From Parascedosporium putredinis (lineage: Eukaryota; Ascomycota; Sordariomycetes; Microascales; Microascaceae), in assembly GCA_949357655.1 (NCBI GenBank), contig CASHTG010000004.1, forward strand, positions 744,001 through 808,000: a stretch of DNA of 64,000 nucleotides, read 5' to 3'. Positions 36,531 to 47,390 of the stretch are shown here, piece after piece. A model generated the notes under the pieces. That model did no database searches and had not been told where the DNA came from. It saw only the letters and a program-made list of their open reading frames with translations. Every line of letters starts with the position of its first letter. Position 1 is the first letter of the stretch. The translations under genes and the position numbers were made by a program.

Positions 36531-37830
36531 ATGAAGTCCCTCGCCGCGACTCTCGCGCTCGCCGCGCTCGTCAACGCCGGCCTCCGCTTCCCCTGCTCGA
36601 CGCTGACCTTCCAGCGCCTCGACCCGGCCGGCGAGCCCGGCTCGCTCCCGTCCTCCCACGTCCACCACATCGTCGGCGGCAATGCCTTCAACGCCTCCAT
36701 GGACGGCGACGTCGGTGAACGCGCTACCTGCACCACCTGCCAGATGGCCGAGGACTTCTCCAACTACTGGACCGCTACCCTGTACTTCAAGCACCCCGAG
36801 AACGGTAGCTACCACCGCGTCCCTCCTCTGGCTGTCCAGCCCCTCCTCGGAGGATCTCAGGGCGCGCAGGGTGGTCTTACCGTGTACTACACGCAGTTTG
36901 ACCTCAGCAGGGACAACTTGGCCCAGCAGCCCGTCAAGGCTTTCCCTCCGGTAAGGCTCCTTCTCGTTAACACACCTGTGTTTGCTTTTCGCGGCTTAGT
37001 CTGAATTTCGTGCTCTAACGTGGTCATTGCGCTTTTTTATAGGGCTTCCGCATGGTTGTCGGCGACCCCGGTGCGACTGACGGACAGGTCCACGCCGGTC
37101 TCAGCTACCAGTGCATGAACGGCGCCAGCCGAGGTGCCATCACCGCTGCTATGCCTCAGCAGCCATGCCCCAGCGGCATCTTCACCACCCACCACTTCCC
37201 TCCGTAAGTACCATTTTAGATCCCCCATCCTCCATCCTCCTCCCCCAAGTGCGCGAGTGAGCAAGCGAGCGTGGGATACTAACCCTTCCGCGCAGCTGCT
37301 GGGACGGCAAGAACCTCGACAGCCCCGACCACCGATCGCACATGTTCAACACGGTGACCTCGGAGGGTTTCACCAACGCCCCCAAGTGCCCCGACTCCCA
37401 CCCGTGCGCGTGCCCCAGGTTGCCTTCGAGACCGTCTGGGACACGAGCAAGTTCAACAGCATGTGGCCTTCGGGCACCCCCAGCCCCTTCGTGTGGAGCT
37501 TCGAGGGCAACGGCTACGGCACCCACGCCGATTACATGTTCGGCTGGAAGGGCGACTCGCTCCAGCGCGCCATGGACAAGTCCGAGTGCTTCTACGATGG
37601 CTGCGGATCCATCGAGAAGCAGGCCATGTCGGTCGCTAACCAGTGCGGCGTCGAGAACATGGTTGGCGAGGAGACTGACGGATGTAAGTCTTAGTTTCTA
37701 TTCATTATCTATTCCCTCTTTCTTTTGGGTCCCCCATTGCCGAACCTCCCACTTCTATGTTTCGATACTAACAACAAGGTTAGGGCTCACCTCGCTTCCC
37801 GGTCAGGGCATGCCTATGAACAACAAATAG
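36531..37830 (+). CDS. Secreted DUF1996 protein
   Basis: Secreted fungal protein of the DUF1996 family, of unknown biochemical role; relatives may carry WSC domains, but none is seen here. Signal peptide MKSLAATLALAALVNA leads directly into LRFPCSTLTFQRLDP, then SSHVHHIVGGNAFNASMD, CTTCQMAEDFSNYWTATLYF, VGDPGATDG, YQCMNGASRG, CWDGKNLDSPDHRSHM and PSPFVWSFEGNGYGTHADYM, in the usual family order and with the conserved histidines and cysteines. Four exons with introns 36951-37042, 37204-37295 and 37684-37783. One frame break at CCC 37401-37403 is repaired by a single base, giving 338 residues. Likely extracellular; high secretion is suggested by strong codon bias towards C-ending codons. Confidence 0.92.
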
Positions 37831-38477
37831 AGAGGGCAAATCTCGATTTCATATAATAGGCAGACTTGAATATTTTCGCTTCTCATGATGACGGCGCAGT
37901 CGCTTAGAGACAGCTGGCCCGATTGTGCCTGCTGTTCCTGGGTTTGGCTCGCCAAAGGACCTGCTTACCTCTCTGGCACTATCAAAACATAGCGGTCGGC
38001 TACAAGAGAGGGCGTGGCCCGTTCTTTTTTTTTTTTTTTTTACATAACCCCATTTTTATCACCATTGTGGTTTTCTTTTGTTCTTTTTCCCGTCCGTTTT
38101 GCGCGCGGATTATTATAACTCGGCATGGGCGTTTGATACGCAACAGAAGTGGTAGAGCGATGGAGTTTGACGCGGGGATAAAGAATGCGGGTCTCTGTAT
38201 GAGCGATGGAAATTGTGACTATAGTGGAGATGTGCTCCTCGCCACGAGAATGCTGAGATACCGATAATCTGCAACGATGTGACCCAAGTCTCTACAGTCG
38301 AATCTCGAGATGTGCTATGCATGAACTCTCCCAAGTAGATACTAGCTGTCACTAGCGAGATGATCATAAGATACCTGAGTCTAAATATGAAAGAGCTTAT
38401 ACCAGGATATCAATTCATTCTGAACCTAAAAATACCACGCGCATCCTACAAAATCCACAAGCAACCTTCTCTTCCTC
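37831..38477. other. Convergent intergenic stretch
   Basis: 650 bp between two 3' ends. Contains an 18-bp pure T run at 38024-38041; otherwise nothing seen. Confidence 0.55.
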
Positions 38478-40255
38478 CTACCCCGACCCCCGTACTTGAC
38501 GGCCTCTCACGCAAACGACGGCAACCGTCCCGTCTTTGCAGCCCCCAGGCTGCCGCGCCAACCACGCCAAGCGCCACGATCCACGACGTAGGCTTGCGCA
38601 CCGCGTTCCCGTCCCTATCAAAGGGGCCTGCGCGTAAGCGCCCGCCTTCTCACTATTAGCCACGGTGTAGGGCGGGTAGCGGAAAGACATGAGATTCTCG
38701 AGCCAGCCGGGAGGATCGACGCAGGTGCGCCTGTGGCTAAACTCGTCGATGCCCCAGCGGCCGTGGTAGCTCCCCGTGCCCGAGTTGCCGACGCCGCCAA
38801 AGGGCACGCCCTTGGCGGTGGCGTGGAGGAAGCAGTCGTTGAAGGTGACGCCGCCGGACAGGGTGCTGGCGAGGATGAGGTCCTTTTCGCGCTGGGAGCC
38901 GGTGAAGGCGTACAGGGCGAGGGGGTGGTCGAGGCTGCGGGTCAGGCGGAGGGCCTCGGCGAGGTCGGCCTTGATGATGGGGAGGATGGGGCCGAAGAGC
39001 TCTTCGCTGAGGAGGGAGTCGTCTGGGCGCACGTCGTCGACGACGGTGGGGCCGAAGAAGAGGGTGTCGCGGTCGCGGCGGCCCTCGTAGATGGGCTTGC
39101 CGGCGGTGTTGCGCAAGAGCGTGTCGAGGCGATCAAAGTTGCGCTCGTTGATGATGTGGCTGTAGTAGTCGGGGGTGGCGTTGCGGCCGCCCTGGAGGAA
39201 CTCGTCGAGGTAGGCGGTGAGGTGGGTGAGGAATTCGGCGTGGATGCTGGGGTCTACGAGCACGTGGTTGACGTTGAGGCAGATCTGGATATTGATAGGG
39301 CGGTTTGTAAGCACGCTGTACAACTCAATGGGTGTCTTATGCTTCCATCAAGGATCCTCACCTGACCTGAATTCATAAACTTGGCGGCTGCGATCCTCTT
39401 GGCCGCGAGCTTCACGTCGGCGGACGGGCAGATGATGGCGGGGGCCTGTCCGCCCAGCTCCAGACACACGGGGTGAGGTGCTTCGCGGCGGCGGCGGAGA
39501 CGATCTTGGCGACGCCGGGCGAGCCGGTGTAAAAGATGTGGTCGAAGCGGTGCTCGAGGATGTAGCCCATCTCGGTGGGGCCGGCGGTGACGCAGCGGAT
39601 GGCGTCGCGGTCGAGGTACTTGGGCACGAGCTCCACGAGGAGGTCCTGGGAGGCGATGGCCATGTCGGAGGGCTTGAGCACGAGGGCGCAGCCGGCGGCG
39701 ATGCCGGCGATGAGGGGCTGCAGCGAGAGGACCCAGGGGAAATTCCAAGCGCCGATGATGAGGGAGACGCCGAGGGGCTCTTTGCGGATGGTGGTGCCGC
39801 TGACAAAGTTGAGGAAGTCGCCGCGGTTGGGGCGCTCGTCGGCGGTCCAGGCGTCGAGGTGGGCGATGGTGTCGAGGATCTCCTTTTGATGCCGGAGACC
39901 TCGGTGAGGCCCTCGAAGCGGTGCTTGTTGAGATCTTTGCGTAGGCTGTCGAAGATGCGGTCCTTGTTATCCTCCACCATCCACCAGAGCTTTTGAGCTG
40001 GCGCTTGCGCCATCGCTTGTCCTTGGTTTTGCCGGAGGCGAAGGCTTTGTTCACGGCGGCGTAGGCCTGGATGGGTTAGTTCTGGATACGATACGAGCGT
40101 GCGCGCGTTTCGCTTCTTCGTGGTCCTTTTATTCAATCCATTTACACCGCAATTGCGCCAAGAGAGGAAAAGACAAGAGGGCCCAATGAACATGATGCAT
40201 CGAATCTACTGCTTACCTCGTCAAATTCGGCGGCGGTCGAGAAAGTCAACGACAT
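38478..40255 (-). CDS. Aldehyde dehydrogenase, class 3 / fatty-aldehyde type
   Basis: NAD(P)-dependent oxidation of an aldehyde to an acid. Seen: SLIIGAWNFPWVLSLQPLIA and VLKPSDMA (cofactor binding), FYTGSPGVAKIV, catalytic-base motif LELGGQAP (glutamate), nucleophile motif NSGQICLNVNHV split by an intron (cysteine just after the junction), EELFGPILPII, GGVTFNDCFLHA, VPFGGVGNSGTGSYHG and FSHRRTC. Exons 40255-40217 (13 codons), 40066-39362 and 39284-38478. Frame breaks at TTTT 39991-39994, TTTT 39884-39887 and GGGG 39470-39473 are each repaired by one base, giving 517 residues. After RYPPYT, where many class 3 enzymes end within a few residues, there are about 60 more residues rich in Gly, Arg and Ala without a hydrophobic anchor. 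This may be a missed final splice or frame change. Confidence 0.9.
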
Positions 40256-41337
40256 GGTCACAAAAAGAGAGAAGAAAAAAATGAATTGAGGCTTTGGTGG
40301 TTTTCTCGGAGCTCTTGGGTATTAGACGAGAGCTGTATGAGGAACTATGACATCGTAGGAAAAAGAGCTTCGAGTCTGGGGGAGGGGGGCCAGGTACTAT
40401 TTTAAATCCCGATGGACTGATCAGTCGGGGTCCTTGAGCTACCCGACGGACCATGCACGACGGGCTTTGCTTCTTCTAAGACTATGTCGCTAGCGGGGAG
40501 GTCCGGCAAACGTTTCAGTCTCTGCAGACGGGGAGAGATTTTGGCGAGCTGATCCCCGTGGTAACGCACATCAAGGATCTATCTTCTTTTCAATTGATCG
40601 CTCAATCGCAAATGGAAGGCTGGCATTGATAGTAATTCTGACCACACCGCGCAGACACGGGATATCCTGTGTCGTGACGCCGAGGGGCAGGGGTCGTGGG
40701 TGGCCGTTTTACGACACGCGGGTGAGATTTTGTTCTAAGCTCTTTGCGCCGCTGACGGTAGTGCATGGGGCTACTTGAATGGACCGATTACCATGGCTCA
40801 GGGTCGCTGCCGCTTACAACTATCCGGTGTTCACCGCATTGGCGGATCTGCGGCAAGGAAGAAGCAAAAAGCAAACAGAAAAGACGGCGAGCGTTGTAAT
40901 AGATAATTTGGGCTGTCAGCGCCGATTGTGGGAATTGGCCACACTCCTTCAATTGCCGATCCCGAGGGCTTGTTTGCCGTAATTGTCAATCATTTCCGGC
41001 AAGTATCTATTTCCTAGAATGCCTCGAGCTGGGTAGGACACACGAGGACTAGCAGGATTGTGCAGATTATCGTGTTGCGTCGCGAAAACCCGAGTGTGCA
41101 AGTAGGTCTTGGTTCAATCCCATCATATTATGGAGGGAGGGACTGCCTTGTTCTCATCCTAATTCTAGCCCCCTCGTCTATCATATTCTTCCTCGTCGTG
41201 GCATAATACAACGGAGTCTTTTTTCTTTTTCTCTCTTTCACTTCGGTACAGTTTTCTCCATCGCGCTATAGAGAACATTGAACCAATGTTCCAGCCGGCC
41301 AACGGCATGTCTCGCGAGCACCACCCGTGACTTTCCT
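40256..41337. other. Intergenic stretch
   Basis: 1.1 kb holding the presumed promoter of the aldehyde dehydrogenase gene and the 3' region of the dehydrogenase gene to the right. No gene seen. Confidence 0.55.
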
Positions 41338-42506
41338 TTACGCAGCGAGCGATTTGGGCAAAACGTCTCCGACGTTATACTTCAAACCCAAGACATCCAA
41401 CAGGCCCTTGCCCTCCAAGCCAAGCTCATCGTTCACCTTTCTCCACACCCGCTGCCGGCAATCGGGGTCCTTGGCGTGGGGCATGGGCGCCGAGTCCCAC
41501 ACCCTGTTGAAATACCTCCCGCCGCCCAGGCCGCCGGGCTCACCCACGCCCTGAACCTCGGGGTCGGGCCCCGCATCAGGCTGCGTCGCGAGGTGGAGGA
41601 TGGCGAGTGACCCCTGCTGCTCGTTGATGCCCAAAAAGTAGGCGAGCACCTTGACGTAGAACCAGCTGAGCCACGAGTCGAGGCCGCCGACGCTGTTGTT
41701 GATGTTCCAGATGCCGCTGTTGACGTAGCCCGGATGCATACCATTAACGGTGATGTGCCTCAGCCCCGGGTGCTGCAGTAGGCGGCGCTGGAGCTCGGTT
41801 AGCCACACCTGGAACCACAGCTTGTTGTTCTGGTAGTACTGGACGCCCTGGGGACCGGACCGGCCGAGCTCGCCGTTGCAGTTGCGCAGGTCGAACTCGC
41901 CGAGGTACTGGAACACGCTGGTGGTGCACACGACGCGCGGGGCGGGCGCCTTGGCCAGCGACGGCAGCAGCCGCAGGGTGAGCAGCGCGTGCGACAAGAG
42001 GTTGACCTGGTGGATGATTTCGAAGCCGTCCTCCGTCTTGAACACCCCGCTGCCCGCGGGGCTGGACCCGATGCCCGCGTTGTTGCACAGCACGTCGAGC
42101 GGGCGGCCCGTGTCCAGCCAGCGCCGCGCCAGCGCCTCGACGCTCGCCAGCTTGGTGTAGTCGACCTCCCACCACTCGATGGACGCGTCGGCGTGCCCGG
42201 CTTTACGCGCGGCCTCGCGGCACTCGGCCACCGCCACGGTCGGGTGGGTTTCCTTGGCCGGGGCGTCGCGGCAGGCCAGCACGAGGTGGGCGCCCCAGGC
42301 GGCGAACTGGAGGGCGGCGTGGCGCCCGATGCCGTTGTTGGCGCCGCTGATGAGGATCCACTTGCCCGTGAGGTCGACGGCGGGCACGGCGAGGCGCGTC
42401 CTGTCGCCGCCCTTGAGCTCCCAGAAGATGCCCCAGAGCTCGTGGGGCCTCTGGGGATCGTGTCCGAGAGCGGGGCGTCGTAGGGGATCGTGTTGATGTC
42501 GGCCAT
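41338..42506 (-). CDS. Short-chain dehydrogenase/reductase, retinol-dehydrogenase-like
   Basis: NAD(P)-dependent oxidoreductase with a Rossmann fold. Seen: cofactor loop ISGANNGIGRHAALQ near residue 50, LACRD, LDVLCNNAGIG (NNAG), catalytic serine in CTTSVFQYLG, and the active-site pair YYQNNK (YxxxK), then GMHPGYVNSGIW. The order and spacing match extended fungal SDRs similar to human RDH/WWOX-type enzymes. No introns. The start is ATG 42504-42506. One frame break at GGGG 42453-42456 is repaired by a single base and gives 389 residues. The N-terminal 35 residues precede the fold and contain LWGIFWELKGG, an amphipathic stretch often seen in this fungal subgroup. The substrate is unknown. Confidence 0.92.
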
Positions 42507-44563
42507 GGCTTGTTGGGTGTGAAGTACTGGTTCAGTTTTTTTCTTTTTCCCTCCTTAATTGATGACGGTCCGCCAAGCCGAAACGTGGCACTTTGCTTGA
42601 CTCGGAATTTTTTGAGTACTCGAAAGAGGCAACCAAGTCTCTTGTCTTGAATGCTTTTTCTGCCTGCCGTCGTCAAGGCCCCTTCGTCTGATGTTGTTCG
42701 CGTTGACGATCCACCTTCCTTCTGCTCCTTTTTTTTGCTAGCCTCCAATTTTTGTTGACCTGTTGAAAGGGCAAAATCCAGAGTGGCGTTTTCCCCCTCC
42801 TTCCCACCGTTTCCCCTTTTGCCTTGTTCCAGCTTCACCGACGCTCCGTGCAACCCGGCCCAGCTCAGCCCAGCCCCCTTTTTCCGCCACCCCCAGGTTT
42901 TTTCTTTTTCTTGGCCATGACTCTGCACGTGCCTTGCGTGAAGCTCGGGCTCTGACCTTGGGACGTTTTTGAGGCTCAACAACAACACACTCCCTCTGAG
43001 GCCGGATTTGCCTTTTCCAACATCATTTCAATGATGGGAATTATCATCAGCTACATGTATCAATTGGAGAAGGGCTGGGGGTGAGCGGGGCACAATATTT
43101 TGAGAACGGAACCAAGCTCAATCAGGTTAGATTGGATTCTTGATCATCGGGAAGGAGCACGCATCCACCAACGAGTCTCCCAAACGGACAGTCCTTCAGC
43201 CCTTTAGACCATGGCGTAAATCCTCTATCCTTCCTGGTAGTGATTCCTTGTATAAATGTCGTGATAAGCCCCCTTCTGTCTGTTTTCTGTGTGCACCTTT
43301 TCCTTAGCTAGTGGGCCAGGGGTGCGTTCAGCTTAAGCGATGAGTTCAGGACTGTCTCATGTAGCCCCACGCTGTATAGGGAGAAGACAGGTCCGGGATT
43401 GAAATGTGGATCCATCACGTCGGGTCTGGGGCTCGAGCTATAGTCTTCTGACCTTGAGGGGAAGCTTTTTCAAGTCGACTATAGTGCCTGATTAGACTAG
43501 CGTATTGGACAACGTCCACCACACCAAGAAAGGGTCCGCGCGTCATTGTTGCTCACTCCAGTCTAGCGAGAAATCCACCATGGCCGCCCCCGTCCTTACT
43601 CTCGACGCCGGATGTTTTCGTCCCGGATGATTCTGTCGTGAGCAAGAGAAGGGCGATGGAATCCCCGGCAAAGAAGATTCAATCATCGGTATTTGTGCTG
43701 ACGAAGGATTTCTTATCTAATACGTTTAATACAACATTGAATCTCACATGCGAATCCACTTTATAAATGTAACCTTGGGCCCCATTATTTTCGTATCGAC
43801 GAGGGCGCATTATTGTCGCCCAAGCTCATGGAGCTCGGTGAATGATCAGGAATATTGAATCTGAAAAGACAAGTTGACAGCTGGACACCCATGGATCAAC
43901 GTCTCCACCGAGAGCTCCCACCCATGCGCCCGGATCCGAAGCACGTCTCTCCCTCTCTTTCCCCTCCCTGAGAACCACCTCTTTCACGGGCCGGACTTGC
44001 CACCTATGGATGGAGTGCCAAACATCACGCTTTCCGTCCAACCATGCCGAGGTCCAGTGGCCCTAGGGCTCCGCATCTGGCAAGGTGAGACGATAGATTG
44101 GCCCAAGCGAGCCCATCCCCGGCGCACTACCACCCTATCCTCCACTCGCCCACCTGTCGAATGCGGGGTAAGCTGTCCGTCGGGGCCCTAGTTTGCCCTT
44201 CTCCTGTCCAAAACTTGCCCTCCCGCATGCTAGTTTGCGTGCTAGGCGCGCTCGAAGGGCATCGTCCAAGGGGGACGGAGAGCTGCTGTACCCCGGATTT
44301 TGTGTCCTTTGTTCCCTGAATTGGGGCCTCCTTTGGACGAGCTTGCTTCATTCGGGTCTGTGCATGACATTGGTGTTTGTGATATAACGGGTTGGTTCCA
44401 CTATGCGACGAGGACCTAGACGTCATTTTTCCTTCCCTTCCCAAGAGCATCACCGACCGTAGACTGTCAATTTTGAAAGCTTTAGTATTCTGTTTCTATT
44501 GACAATTTGGACATCTGCCCCCACATCGCCTCCTGTTCTGAAGCCAATCCCATCTTCATCAAC
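42507..44563. other. Divergent intergenic stretch between two SDR genes
   Basis: 2.06 kb between the start codons of two short-chain dehydrogenase genes. It should hold both promoters. Several open frames (for example 42203-42988 minus and 43874-44191 plus) show no motif. No repeat or TATA box I would defend. Confidence 0.55.
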
Positions 44564-46156
44564 ATGGTCGAAAAGCTCGTCTCTCTGCTTTATAGCACCC
44601 TCTTCAACCCTTGGGTTGCCATTCCCGCTGTGGTAAGGAAGCTGTCCCCGCCCTATCGCGCGCCGCCTTTGTGGAACAAGCCCCCATCGCACGCAAAGGG
44701 GACCATCAAAGCAAGACAATAGCAAGCTCAGGATTGAAGAATTGGATCCGCTAAATTCTTTTCCCTAAACCCCCTGCTAGACCGGATACGCACTCAAGAA
44801 CCCCGATCAGCTCCGTGTCATTTTGCGCGGTCGCGAAGCAGCCTTCCTACCCGAGATCACGGCATCGCCCGCCGTGAGGAAGGTGCTCTACTGCATCCTC
44901 ACAGGGATCGCCCTCCGCCTCCAGGCCTATCTGACGCGCCGGGCTCTCAACAATGGCGTATCAGACACGTACGATTGGTCCAAGGAGATTGTTGTCGTGA
45001 CGGGCGGCGCGGGCGGGATTGGCGGCGAGGTGGTTAAGCTCGCTTCGAGGGGTACCAAGGTTGCTGTCATCGACATTCTGCCCCTGACGTACCCTAAGCG
45101 TAAGTACATCGAGAGGGGATAGGCTGGAACGGAAAGCTGGACTGGTGGCTATGGAGCAGCATGAATTTGTTGAGACGTGGAATCCATGTTTGCAACGTTG
45201 TGGTGCAGATGGAAGAGAAAGTGCTAACTGACCACGAATGTGCGCAGCTCCCAGCGTCGAATACTACAAGTGCGACTTGACGGACGCGGATAGTCTCCAC
45301 CAGGCGGCCGAGGAAATCCGGGCCAACTGGGGAGACCCGACGGTCCTATGCGCCATTGCAGGCATCGTCCGCGCCAAGGGCATCCTAGGTAAGTGACGGA
45401 GAAGGAATGCGTCGACCGGGTGGAATTGTGGGCGAAAGTGCTAATTGTTTACTTTCTCTGCAGAGCTCACTAAGAGGGATCTCGACTTGTACGTATCACG
45501 ACTTTGTGTATCGTTTCTTAGCAAGGCTTCATGCCTTTTCCTCCGATGTGGCTAACGCGGTATGGACGCAGAACTTTTGGCGTAAACGCCATTGCCGTCG
45601 CCATGTGCTACAAGGAGTTTGTTCCCGCCATGGTTAAGAACAACCACGGACACGTCGTGACCATGGCCTCTCTCGGTGAGTTGACGTCTAGTTTGGCCCC
45701 ATTTTTCTGCTCGTTACTCTTCAATCTAACCATGCAACACGCGACGCCGCTTCCCGACTCCAGCATCCTACCTGCCCTCCTGCAAAATGGTCGACTACGC
45801 CGCATCCAAGAGCGCCGCCCTCGCCCTCCACGAGGGCCTCCAGACCGAGCTCCGCCACGTCTACAAGGCCCCCAAGGTGCGGTGCACCGTCGTCAACCCT
45901 CCGCCGTGGGCACCAAGATGTTTACGGGCTTCCGCCTACCCTCCAGGGCCTCACGCCCCCGCTGACGCCCGAGCTCGTGGCCTCCCACGTCGTCGACGCG
46001 CTCTGGTCTGGCGAGGCGCGCCACATCGAGCTGCCCTGGCTTACGAAACTGACTATGATGCCGATCAAGGGGTCGCCGCCGTTTTGGAGGATCGCGATGC
46101 AGGACTTGGTCAAGGATAGCATGTCGTCTTTTGGCGGGCGGAAGGTCATGGATTGA
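44564..46156 (+). CDS. Short-chain dehydrogenase/reductase, DHRS/RDH10-like
   Basis: Membrane-associated SDR. An N-terminal stretch (LVSLLYSTLFNPWVAIPAVV) precedes the catalytic domain. Seen: IVVVTGGAGGIGGEVVKLA (TGxxxGIG), VAVIDILP, YYKCDLTDAD, LCAIAGIVRAKGI (NAG replaced by IAG), HVVTMASLASYLP with the catalytic serine, MVDYAASKSAAL (YxxxK), and VVNPSAVGTKMF read across a frame break. Six exons with introns ending at 44780, 45247, 45463, 45571 and 45763; every junction is in phase. Frame breaks near 45896-45903 and 45937-45943 are each repaired by one C, giving 350 residues. IAG in place of the usual NNAG removes the conserved asparagines of that loop. The substrate is unknown, possibly a lipid alcohol given the membrane segment. 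Confidence 0.9.
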
Positions 46157-47390
46157 GTAAATGAGGGTGGTAAGAGGAGGACATACCCGCGCCGAGAGTG
46201 GAAGAGTGCTCGAGATGGAAGAGGGAATAGCTAGTTTATCTACAAGGCTTGTAAAAATAAAAAATAAAAACGAATTGAGCTAATAATATATCAATTCCAT
46301 TTGATCTCCCTTGAACAGTAAGGATCTAATCTACGAAGTAGCAGGAATGTTTGGCGCCTTCTTTGACTTTCCACTACAGGTCAGGGGTAATTCACTATCC
46401 AAGTGCCGTTTTCTCCGCGACACCATGCGGCTCCGCAGGATGGCGCAACCATTATCAAGATCCAACGACCGATGCGGCGAAATCGCGAGTAGATTGTGGT
46501 GGTTCCAACTCTTTGCCCTCTTTGATTCCGGCCTTCTACTTCGTATGTTCTCGTTCTAGTCCAGGGGGACTAGCGAGCCGGGACTTGAGCCAAGGCCTCG
46601 GAATCCGATAGGCTGATGCTATTGAACTTGCACTTGGAACAGCGTTTTCAATAGTAATATCCCGTCGAACTAGGACCGGAAGGATTTTCGCAACCAAGTG
46701 AATTTGGGGCTATGCTGGATTTAATATCCCAGGACGAGAGGCACCGTGCTCTATCCCACGTGAAGGAACCAAACAAAATACTGACGGCGTGGAGCCCGTC
46801 AATCCATGGCGCGTGAAGGATTGCAAGAGGAAAAGAGGCGCAGCAGCTCAGAGTGGATCGAGGTGAGCAGACGGTCAACATTAAACAATGCTAACAACGG
46901 GCGGTCAGGGGAAAAAACGAGGGGGACCATTCACGTTGCTTGTCAGCGTCCAGGATCATTCTGGTCCTGCATATTGTATTACCATCGGGGAAAAAGAAAA
47001 ACACACTAACAAGACGCGCTCAGCGGGAGTCTCGGCGTCTTGCCATGTTGGATACCTCGTACCACGACCCCAATTTTCGCTCTCGGATCGAGAACCGAGA
47101 ATCCACGTTCTTTCTTTATCTCGTTCCACCATCCTTCTTTACAATTCTCTCTTTTTTTTTTTCTTTTTCCTTCTCCCCGTCCCGCCCTTCGTCATGCGTC
47201 GACAGGCAGCGCCTAATTAGACGTTGAACGAGGGTACTCACGCGTCGACTCTGCAGCAGCGGCGCGCTTCCTCGTTTCGTCCCCGCCCCCGGAGGGAAGG
47301 TAAGGTAAAGCAGCAACAGCGGATTTAACAAACAATCCCAGGCGGACGAAACAATTCTCCAAAGACGACCAGCCGCGATACTATGCCATC
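46157..47390. other. Intergenic stretch
   Basis: 1.2 kb with an A-rich patch right after the preceding stop (46251-46270) and a T-rich tract at 47148-47170. The latter lies about 220 bp ahead of the next start codon and is probably promoter sequence. No gene seen. Confidence 0.55.

Noticed and set aside
36090..36815. 241-codon open frame on the minus strand
   Set aside because: Overlaps the promoter and first exon of the DUF1996 gene in antisense; no motif.
38733..39365. 210-codon open frame on the plus strand
   Set aside because: Antisense shadow of the aldehyde dehydrogenase; Val/Glu/Gly-rich low complexity.
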